From the NCBI GenBank assembly GCA_046094825.1, contig JBJTIF010000050.1, forward strand, positions 1 through 30,040: 30,040 nucleotides of DNA, given 5' to 3'. The notes below the pieces were generated by a model, which worked only from the letters and a program-made list of their open reading frames with translations, was not told the origin of the DNA and searched no databases. A program made the position numbers and the translations under genes. Positions 1-7,477 of this stretch are shown here, in pieces. How positions within the stretch are numbered: position 1 is the first letter of the stretch; each line of letters starts with the position of its first letter. The DNA comes from JBJTIF01 sp046094825 (GTDB lineage: Bacteria; Actinomycetota; UBA4738; HRBIN12).

Positions 1-1
1 C

Positions 2-3000
2 ACCTTCCTGGAGCAGTTCGACCTGTCGTTCACCGTCGTGGGCGAGGGGTCCATTTCTTGGTCTAGCACTCCCGCTCAGTTGCCCGGTGGCGAGTCCACG
101 TGCGAGAACGGGGACTTCGCGGACGACACGGTTTGCGAGGACGCCGCGGTCGTGCTTGACACCTCCGCGGTGACCGTGACCGCGGTCCCGGCTGAGGGAT
201 ACGTGTTCGGTGGGTTTGCGGGTGCCGATGGGAACACCACCTGTCCGCTCGCCGATGGGGAGACCGAGGTCTGCGAGCTCACCGTGAACGGTGACGAGTC
301 GCTCGTCGTGACGTTCGAGCCCGACACCGTCGACCTCGTCGTGACGGTGAGCGGCAGCGGTGGGGGAACGGTTACCGGCACCGGCGGTGTCTCGTGCACG
401 ATCGCCGGTGAGGCCACCTGCACCGTGCCCGTGGTGGTCGACACGACGCTGGTCACCCTGACCGCGACGGGTGACAACAGCCCGCGGTTCCGGTTCCTCG
501 ACTGGGGGGGCGACTGTGACTTCGAGGCCACAGATGTGTGCCAGTTTACGGTCGACAACAACCCCGCGGTCACGGTCTCCTTCCTGCGTCAGTACGAGTT
601 GACGGCGACGGCGCCGTTCAACGGCCGGATCGCCACGGTCGGTTCCGGGCCGGGCTACACCCCGGTCAGTGGTCTCAACTGCGGCTCTGGCGACGGGCAG
701 ACGGACTGCAGCGAGTACTTCGACGAGTTCGCCTACTCCGCGACGCTCGTGCGGCTGCGGGCCATCCCGGCGATCGACTACCGGTTCAACTCCTGGGGCG
801 GTGCGTGTGCCGGCACCGAGGGTGACGTCTGCTACGTCCAGATGAGCGAGGCGCGGAGCGTCACCGCGACGTTCGCCCCCACCCGCACGCTGACCATCAC
901 GACGCCGGTGAGCAACGGCTCGATCACGGGCACCGGCATCAACTGCGGTTCGGGCGCCGGTCAGACGGACTGCAGCGAGGTCTACGACCTCAACCAGGTC
1001 ATCGTGCTGACCGCAACGCCGGCCGTGGGCTACGAACTCGACGAGTGGACCGGCGCGTGCGTCGGCGAGGTCACCCTGTCCTGCACCGTCACGATGAGCC
1101 TCGCGCGGACCGTCGGGGTGACGTTCCAGGCCGAGCAGTTCACCCTCTTCGTCGTCCCGGCCTCGGGCGGGACGATCACGTCCTACACCGATGACGCTGC
1201 CACCATCCCGGGTGACATCGATTGCGGTGCCACCTGCGACGCTGACTACGTGGCGACCGACACGGTCTACCTCCGCGCGGCGAGCCTCCCGGGCTACCGG
1301 TTCTTCGCCTGGACGGGCGAATGCGCCGGTCAGGGCGCGATCTGCAGCCTCGACATGACGACCGACCACACCGTGTCGGCCACCTTCGCACGCATCGACG
1401 TGGGCCTCGACGTCTCCGATCCGGACAACGGGACGATCGTCGGCCTCGGCATCAACTGCGGGACCGTGGACTGCACCGAGACCCACCAGTACGGCGCGTG
1501 GGTGCAGGTGCAGGCCATCGCCGACACCGGCTACGTGTTCGACGGGTGGACCGGCGTCTGCGCCGGGAAGACCGGTGACACCTGCCTCATCGAGATGATC
1601 GGCAACACGACCGACGCCCGAGTGGCCGTCGGCGCGAGCTTCACCAAGAGCCCCTACACGCTGACCGTCGTCGGCGCTGCCAACGGGTCGGTCGAGTCGG
1701 GCGGGATGTCGGATGATCCGACCCCGGCCTGGGTGGCGGACGGCGACATCGACTGCGGGAACGGCGGCCTCGACTGCGCCTTCACCTACCTCTACAACGA
1801 TCAGGTGACCCTGCGGGCGGTCGCGGCGACGGGCTACGCCTTCGCCGGCTGGACCGGGGCGTGCTCGTCCGACCCCGACGCCGAGTGCACGGTGACGATG
1901 TCGGCGGCGAAGACGGTCGCGGCGAACTTCACGATCCAAACGTTCGCGGTGAGCGTTTCGGTACCCGGTGGCAACGGCAAGATCCTCGGACCGAGCATCA
2001 ACTGCGGCGGAACCTGCTCGGCGAACTTCGCCTACGACTCCTACGTCCAGCTCACGGCAAGCCCGAGCTTCGGCTACGCGTTCTCGGCGTGGGACAACGT
2101 GGGTGTGTGTAAGGACGAGACGAGCGCGATCTGCCTCGTCCACGTGACCGAAGCCCGCTCGGTGAGCGCGACGTTCGTCGCGAACCAGTACCTCCTCACG
2201 GTCTCGCCGCCGTCGCACGGCTCGGTGACCGGCGCCTACTTCGTGGGCGGTGCCGCGACGAACATCGACTGTCCGGCCGACTGCTCGGAGTCCTACGCCT
2301 ACCAGACGAAGGTCGTGCTCACGGCGCACCCGGATGAGGGCTACGACTTCGTCGGGTGGACCGGCGCGTGCGGGGGTTCGGGCACCTGCACCGTGACGAT
2401 GAGCGGCGCTCGCGCGGTCGGTGCCCTCTTCGCGATCCAGACCTTCCTGCTCGACGGGACCGCGCCCACCAACGGGACGATCACCGGACCGGGCGTGAAC
2501 TGCGGATCGACCTGTGACGTGGACTTCGACTACGGCACGGTCGTCTCCCTCACCGCGGTGCCCGCCACGGGCTACGTCCTGACCGGCTGGACCGGCGGCA
2601 CGTGCTCGGGCACGAACCCGACGTGCAACGTGACGATGGACGCCTCGCGGTCGGTGAGCGCCAACTTCGCGAAGAAGACCTACACGCTCACCGTCTCGCC
2701 GCCGGCGCACGGCTCGGTCACGATCACGAACTCCACGGCCGGGACCTCGGCCACCTGCGGCGCCACCTGCCAGGTGACGGTGACGCACTTCGACGCGGTC
2801 AGCCTGAGCGCCTCGAACGCGACCGGCTACGCCTTCTCCTCGTGGACGGGCGACTGCTCGGGTTCGGGGACCTGCAGCTTCGCCTCCGTCAGTGGCCCGA
2901 TCACGGTCGGCGCGGTCTTCGTCATCACGACGAAGACGCTCACGGTGAACGGTGACGGCACGGACGACGCCCTCGCGGGCGGCCAGGTGACCGGCCTCAA

Positions 3001-6000
3001 CATGAGCTGCGCCGACGGCGATGAGCCCTGCGTCGTCTCCTACGACTACGGCACGACGGTGACGCTCACCGCGACGCCGACGGCTGGCTACGTGTTCGAC
3101 GGGTGGCTGGATGCCGACTGCGACTCGAAGGGCACCTTCACCTGCACGGTGACCCTCACCTCGAACCGGACCGCAACGGCGACGTTCTCGGTCGCCGAGT
3201 ACCTCATTTCCGCAGAGAAGCCGGCGCACGGCTCGATCTCGACCGCCGACCCGTCGCAGGGGCTCCTCTGCGGCTCGACGTGCCACTTCCGTGCCGCGAG
3301 CGGTGACCCGGTGACCTTCGTGGCGACTCCGGACGCGGGCTACGACTTCGCGGCCTGGACGGGTGACTGTTCGGGCTCGGGCGCCTGCACCTTCGGCTCG
3401 GTGAGCGGTCCGATCACGGTCGGGGCGACGTTCACGATCCAGCAGCGGAGCCTCGGCGTCAGCGGCCCGTCGGACGCGAACCTCGCGAACGGCACCGTGA
3501 CCGGGTTCGGGGTCAGCTGCTCGACGATGTGCGACTACGACTTCGACTACGGGACGACCGTGACGCTCACGGCCAACCCGGCGACCGGATACTCGTTCTC
3601 GGGCTGGGGCGGCGCCTGCTCCGGAACCGGGTCCTGCTCGGTGACGCTCGACAGCGACCCGTCGGCGCTCGAGACCGTGACCGCGAGCTTCACGAAGAAC
3701 ACCTACGTCCTGTCGATCGACAAGCCGACGAACGGCTCGATCGCCTCGACGGCGGCCTCGCCCTCGGGTGACGCGGCGGGCATCTCCTGCGGGTCCGACT
3801 GCGCGGAGTCCTACGGCCACGGCACGACCGTGACCCTCACGGCCAGCCCCTCCACCGGCTACGACTTCGCTGCCTGGACCGGCGCCTGCTCGACCGACCC
3901 CGACGACTCCTGCGACGTCTCGATGACGCAGGCGCGGACGGTCGGCGCGACGTTCACGATCACGAAGCAGACGCTCAGCGTGAGTGGCCCGTCGTCCGCG
4001 GATCTCGCGAACGGCACGGTGACCGGCCTCGGCGTGAACTGCTCGGACGCTTGCGACTACGACTTCGACTACGGGACGACCGTGACGCTCACGGCCAATC
4101 CGGCGACCGGCTACTCCTTCTCCGGCTGGGGCGGCGGCACCTGCTCGGGCACCGGCTCGTGCGTGGTGACGCTCACCGCCGCGAAGACCGTGACGGCGGA
4201 GTTCTCGATCCTGTCCTACGCGGTGACGGTCACGGCGCCGACGAACGGTTCGGTGAAGCGCGTGGACAGCAACGGTGACCCGATCTCCGGCATCGACTGC
4301 GGTGCGACCTGCACCCAGACCTTCACCCACGGCGCGACGGTCCGCCTGAGCCGCTTCGCCTCGACGGGCTACGACGCGGGTGCGTGGAACGGCGCGTGCG
4401 CCGGCCAGGGCGACATCTGCACCCTGACGCTGACCGGTCCGGTCACGGTCGGGGCGACGTTCCCGATCCAGACGAAGACCCTCACCGTGACGGCGTCCGC
4501 GGACGGCACGATCACGGGCCTCGGCGTCAACTGCTCTACCGCGGACGGGGCGGACTGCTCCGAGACCTACGACTACGGCACGGTCGTCTTCCTCGTGGCG
4601 AGCGGCGTGCCCGGCAAGACCTTCACCGGCTGGACGGGCTGCGACGCGGCCTCCGGCGCGACCTGCACGATGACGATGGACTCGGCGAAGACGCTGTCGG
4701 CCTCGTACGCGACGGTCAACCACGTCCTCACGGCGATCACCATGCCGAACGGCGCGGTGAAGACGGTGACGGCGCTCAACACGCCGACGTCGGGCCTCAA
4801 CTGCGGCTCGGGTCAGACCGACTGCACCGAGAGCTACGCGTACAACACGTCGGTGAAGGTCCAGGCCTTCCCGGAGACCGGCTACACGTTCTCCTCGTGG
4901 GGTGGCGCGTGCGCCGGCGAGGCGACGACCCTCTGCACGACCTCGATGACCGCGGCGAAGAGCGTCTGGGCCTACTTCACGCCGACCGTCTACACCTTCT
5001 CTGCGCTGACCGAGCCGCTGAACGGCACGATCTTCACCGTGGACTCGACGACCGGTGAGCGCATCTACGGCATCGACTGCGGCACCGTCGGTGACGACTG
5101 CACCGAGGAGGTCCTCCACGGCACCACGGTCGCGCTCTCGGCGATCGGCGACAGCGGTTACACCTTCCTGTCGTGGGGTGGGGACTGCGCCGGTCAGCTG
5201 AGCCCGACCTGCGTGATCGTGGCGAGCGAGGACGTCGTCGTGACCGCCAACTTCACGCCGGTCTACGAGCTCACGGTGACGACGCCCGAGAACGGGTCGG
5301 TCGCCGCGAGCGGTGGGAGCGTCGGGATCGCCTGTCCGAGCGACTGCTCGCAGTTCTTCCCGAAGGACACGTGGGTCCAGCTGACGGCGACGCCGTCCTC
5401 GGGCTACGCCGTCGGGACGTGGACGGGATGCTTCGCGACGACGGCGACGACCTGTTCCGTGCAGATGACCGCGGCGAAGACCGTGAGCGTCACCTTCACG
5501 CAGCTCAGCTGGACCCTCACGATCAGCCCGAGGCCGAGTAACGGCACGGTGACCCTCACGGCGGGCGCGCTCGCCGGCGACAACCTCACCTGTGGAACCG
5601 GCGGAGTGGACTGCTCGGTCATCGTCCCGAGCAACACCACGGTCTCGCTCACGGCCACCGGAGCCACCGGGTACGCACTGTCCTCGTGGAGCCCCAACTG
5701 CGTGGTCACCTCGAGCTCGACCTGCGCGGTGAACGTCTCAACGAGCACGACCACGGTCGCCGCGAACTTTGCGACCGCCCGAACCCTCACGATCAGCAGG
5801 CCGACGGGCGGCACGATCACGACGATCAATGCCTCGGGCGAGGTGCTCGGAGGCATCGACTGTGGTGCCAACACCACGGACTGCACCGAGGTCTACGGGA
5901 ACAACGTCAGCGTGCGCCTCCTGGCCACGCCGCTGACCGGCTATGGCCTGGGCGCCTGGACCGGCTGCAACTCGACCGCCACCACGAATAGCCTGAACGA

Positions 6001-7126
6001 CACCTGTCTGGTCACGATGAGCGCGTCGAAGGGCGCGTCGCAGCCCTTCCCGGCCGCTCGGTACTCGGTTGCGGTGCAGCGTTCCGGCGGTTCCGGGACG
6101 GTCACCTCCTCGCCGACGGGCATCTCCTGCGGCACCACCTGCACCGGCAACTTCCTCTACAACTCCACGGTGACCCTCACGGCCACTCCGGCGAGCGGCA
6201 ACGCCTTCGTGAAGTGGAGCGGCGGACCCTGTGACGGAAGCACGTCGAACGTCTGCGCCTTCCCGGTCCCGATCGGCGGGACGAGCATGACGGCGGAGTT
6301 CGTCACCGTGCGCACGCTCACCGCCACGAAGTCGACCGTCGGCACGCTGACGTCCGACGTCGCCGGGCTCAATGGTCAATCCATCAACTGCGGCCCGGCG
6401 GGGAGCGTCTGCTCCACGACCTTCCGCAACGGCCAGGTCGTGACCCTGACGGCCACGCCGCCCCGGGGCTACTCCTTCACCTCGTGGGGGACGACCCCGT
6501 GCTCGCCGGCGGTGGGCAACGTCTGCACCCTGACGATGGGGGCCAACGTGAGCGCGGCCGCGACCTACACGATCAACAAGTACGCGCTCCCGGTCTCGAA
6601 GACCTCCGCTGCGTACGGTTCGGTCACCTCGAGCCCGACGGGTGTGAGCTGCGGAACGACCTGCATCAGCACCAGCCCGCTGTTCAACTACGCCACGAAG
6701 GTGACCCTCACCGCGACCGCGGCCACGGGGTACATCTTCATCGGCTGGACTGGCGCGGGGGCGACCGCGTGCACCGGCCTCACGACCTGCGTGGTGACGA
6801 TCACCGATGACTCCTCGCTGAACGCGGTGACGGCGAACTTCGCGGTCCGGGTCGTCCTGACGGCGAAGAAGACGAACCCCTCATACGGCACGCTCCGTTC
6901 GATCTCGACGCCGAACGTGGCGACCCAGGTGAACTGCGGTACGGCGTGCACCCAGCAGGCGGTCGGCTTCGCCTCGGGGAGCACGATCGTCCTGACGGCG
7001 ACGCCCGCGGCCGGCTACCGGTTCGTGAACTGGACGAACTGTCCGCAGGTGAACAGCGACGGAACCTGCACCGTGGCCAATTTCACGGCGGCGAGGACCG
7101 TCACCGCGAACTTCGCGGTGGGCTAG
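2..7126 (+). CDS. Giant secreted InlB-B-like repeat protein (5' end outside window)
   Basis: The frame is open from base 2, and the first residues (TFLEQ) match the end of a preceding repeat, so the gene starts upstream; the GTG at 38 is not a real start. About 2,374 residues are visible. They divide into 27 complete tandem repeats of roughly 80-105 residues. Each repeat has an opening strand (xLTVxxPxNGxV), a Cys pair (INCGxxC), a strand (VTLTATP), a GYxFxxWxGxC motif, a fourth Cys and a closing VxATF strand. This matches the divergent InlB B-repeat family (Flg_new_2 type), small beta modules of bacterial surface proteins. All 27 repeats keep four cysteines, which suggests two disulfides per module and an extracytoplasmic location. 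There is no sorting motif or membrane segment at the C-terminus (ends TANFAVG), so any signal peptide, anchor or catalytic domain must lie upstream. An adhesive or cell-wall role is inferred from the family only. Confidence 0.93.
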   Translation, partial: TFLEQFDLSFTVVGEGSISWSSTPAQLPGGESTCENGDFADDTVCEDAAVVLDTSAVTVTAVPAEGYVFGGFAGADGNTTCPLADGETEVCELTVNGDESLVVTFEPDTVDLVVTVSGSGGGTVTGTGGVSCTIAGEATCTVPVVVDTTLVTLTATGDNSPRFRFLDWGGDCDFEATDVCQFTVDNNPAVTVSFLRQYELTATAPFNGRIATVGSGPGYTPVSGLNCGSGDGQTDCSEYFDEFAYSATLVRLRAIPAIDYRFNSWGGACAGTEGDVCYVQMSEARSVTATFAPTRTLTITTPVSNGSITGTGINCGSGAGQTDCSEVYDLNQVIVLTATPAVGYELDEWTGACVGEVTLSCTVTMSLARTVGVTFQAEQFTLFVVPASGGTITSYTDDAATIPGDIDCGATCDADYVATDTVYLRAASLPGYRFFAWTGECAGQGAICSLDMTTDHTVSATFARIDVGLDVSDPDNGTIVGLGINCGTVDCTETHQYGAWVQVQAIADTGYVFDGWTGVCAGKTGDTCLIEMIGNTTDARVAVGASFTKSPYTLTVVGAANGSVESGGMSDDPTPAWVADGDIDCGNGGLDCAFTYLYNDQVTLRAVAATGYAFAGWTGACSSDPDAECTVTMSAAKTVAANFTIQTFAVSVSVPGGNGKILGPSINCGGTCSANFAYDSYVQLTASPSFGYAFSAWDNVGVCKDETSAICLVHVTEARSVSATFVANQYLLTVSPPSHGSVTGAYFVGGAATNIDCPADCSESYAYQTKVVLTAHPDEGYDFVGWTGACGGSGTCTVTMSGARAVGALFAIQTFLLDGTAPTNGTITGPGVNCGSTCDVDFDYGTVVSLTAVPATGYVLTGWTGGTCSGTNPTCNVTMDASRSVSANFAKKTYTLTVSPPAHGSVTITNSTAGTSATCGATCQVTVTHFDAVSLSASNATGYAFSSWTGDCSGSGTCSFASVSGPITVGAVFVITTKTLTVNGDGTDDALAGGQVTGLNMSCADGDEPCVVSYDYGTTVTLTATPTAGYVFDGWLDADCDSKGTFTCTVTLTSNRTATATFSVAEYLISAEKPAHGSISTADPSQGLLCGSTCHFRAASGDPVTFVATPDAGYDFAAWTGDCSGSGACTFGSVSGPITVGATFTIQQRSLGVSGPSDANLANGTVTGFGVSCSTMCDYDFDYGTTVTLTANPATGYSFSGWGGACSGTGSCSVTLDSDPSALETVTASFTKNTYVLSIDKPTNGSIASTAASPSGDAAGISCGSDCAESYGHGTTVTLTASPSTGYDFAAWTGACSTDPDDSCDVSMTQARTVGATFTITKQTLSVSGPSSADLANGTVTGLGVNCSDACDYDFDYGTTVTLTANPATGYSFSGWGGGTCSGTGSCVVTLTAAKTVTAEFSILSYAVTVTAPTNGSVKRVDSNGDPISGIDCGATCTQTFTHGATVRLSRFASTGYDAGAWNGACAGQGDICTLTLTGPVTVGATFPIQTKTLTVTASADGTITGLGVNCSTADGADCSETYDYGTVVFLVASGVPGKTFTGWTGCDAASGATCTMTMDSAKTLSASYATVNHVLTAITMPNGAVKTVTALNTPTSGLNCGSGQTDCTESYAYNTSVKVQAFPETGYTFSSWGGACAGEATTLCTTSMTAAKSVWAYFTPTVYTFSALTEPLNGTIFTVDSTTGERIYGIDCGTVGDDCTEEVLHGTTVALSAIGDSGYTFLSWGGDCAGQLSPTCVIVASEDVVVTANFTPVYELTVTTPENGSVAASGGSVGIACPSDCSQFFPKDTWVQLTATPSSGYAVGTWTGCFATTATTCSVQMTAAKTVSVTFTQLSWTLTISPRPSNGTVTLTAGALAGDNLTCGTGGVDCSVIVPSNTTVSLTATGATGYALSSWSPNCVVTSSSTCAVNVSTSTTTVAANFATARTLTISRPTGGTITTINASGEVLGGIDCGANTTDCTEVYGNNVSVRLLATPLTGYGLGAWTGCNSTATTNSLNDTCLVTMSASKGASQPFPAARYSVAVQRSGGSGTVTSSPTGISCGTTCTGNFLYNSTVTLTATPASGNAFVKWSGGPCDGSTSNVCAFPVPIGGTSMTAEFVTVRTLTATKSTVGTLTSDVAGLNGQSINCGPAGSVCSTTFRNGQVVTLTATPPRGYSFTSWGTTPCSPAVGNVCTLTMGANVSAAATYTINKYALPVSKTSAAYGSVTSSPTGVSCGTTCISTSPLFNYATKVTLTATAATGYIFIGWTGAGATACTGLTTCVVTITDDSSLNAVTANFAVRVVLTAKKTNPSYGTLRSISTPNVATQVNCGTACTQQAVGFASGSTIVLTATPAAGYRFVNWTNCPQVNSDGTCTVANFTAARTVTANFAVG
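3194..4210 (+). repeat. Two-repeat unit duplicated inside the giant repeat gene
   Basis: Repeats 13+14 (3194-3697) and 15+16 (3698-4210) form an A-B-A-B pattern. Repeats 13 and 15 share GYDFAAWTG and TVGATFTI. Repeats 14 and 16 share VSGPS, LANGTVTG and a long identical core after DYDFDYG. A 47-base stretch is identical at 3530-3576 and 4052-4098. This indicates a fairly recent in-frame tandem duplication of a two-repeat unit. Confidence 0.85.
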
Positions 7127-7163
7127 TCGAGGAGGTCCCCTCCGGCGCCCGCCCCCTCGGGGG

Positions 7164-7226
7164 CAGGGCGCCCGGCTGGGGCGGGAGGAGAACCCGTCTC
7201 TTTCCCCGCCCCAGCCGGGCGCCCTG
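7164..7226. terminator. Perfect 22-bp inverted repeat, terminator-like
   Basis: The left arm 7164-7185 and right arm 7205-7226 are perfect reverse complements over 22 bp with a 19-base loop. The hairpin lies 37 bases after the stop of the giant repeat gene. It is almost entirely G/C, and no clear T-run follows on either strand. It probably ends transcription of the upstream gene or insulates the promoter at 7342-7369. The structure is seen directly; the function is inferred. Confidence 0.75.
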
Positions 7227-7292
7227 GAGGCCTCCACGGTAGCGGTCGCAGCGATCGCGTCTCAACGCCAACGAGTCGCCGCGGCGATCCGC

Positions 7293-7316
7293 GGTGTGTC
7301 GCGAGGTGTGTCGCGA
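7293..7316. promoter_or_regulatory. Tandem 12-bp direct repeat, candidate operator
   Basis: GGTGTGTCGCGA occurs twice head-to-tail (7293-7304 and 7305-7316) and contains the palindrome TCGCGA. The pair ends 25 bases before the -35-like element of the promoter for the beta-helix gene, a position suited to an activator or repressor. The binding protein is unknown. Confidence 0.45.
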
Positions 7317-7341
7317 AGGGTTGCGTCGCAGAAAAACGTGC

Positions 7342-7369
7342 GTGACACGGCGCACAGCGCTGCTATAGT
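7342..7369 (+). promoter_or_regulatory. Sigma70-type promoter of the beta-helix protein gene
   Basis: GTGACA (7342-7347) and TATAGT (7364-7369) are separated by 16 bases. Each hexamer differs from the TTGACA/TATAAT consensus at one position. It is the clearest two-hexamer promoter I found in this GC-rich window. Transcription should begin near 7376, giving a leader of about 100 bases before the ATG at 7478. Confidence 0.7.
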
Positions 7370-7394
7370 TTGAGAGCTTCAAGAAGACGGGCAC

Positions 7395-7476
7395 GACGGG
7401 GCACAGGGGAGTAGCAACCGGGGAAGGCCCGGTTCCTCCAGGACCCCGTCGCGCCGGCTCTAGACGGGAGAGCCGG
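7395..7476 (+). promoter_or_regulatory. Foldable 5' leader with hairpin over the ribosome-binding site
   Basis: Complementary segments predict an outer stem GACGGGG/CCCCGTC (7395-7401 with 7444-7450). This encloses GGAG/CTCC (7408-7411 with 7436-7439) and a hairpin AACCGGG/CCCGGTT (7416-7422 with 7428-7434). A second hairpin, CCGGCTCT/AGAGCCGG (7454-7461 with 7469-7476), ends one base before the ATG. It contains the Shine-Dalgarno GGGAG (7466-7470) partly in loop and partly in stem. This could regulate translation. I do not recognise a known riboswitch class. Confidence 0.45.
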
Positions 7477-7477
7477 G

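Noticed and set aside
2..7126. Regular repetition that might be read as a CRISPR or satellite array
   Set aside because: The repeats are protein-coding modules of about 265 bases in a single open frame, without conserved short repeats and spacers.
7401..7410. GCACAGGGG similarity to the cyclic-di-GMP-I riboswitch core
   Set aside because: The second conserved half of that riboswitch and its tetraloop receptor are not visible, so no class is claimed.
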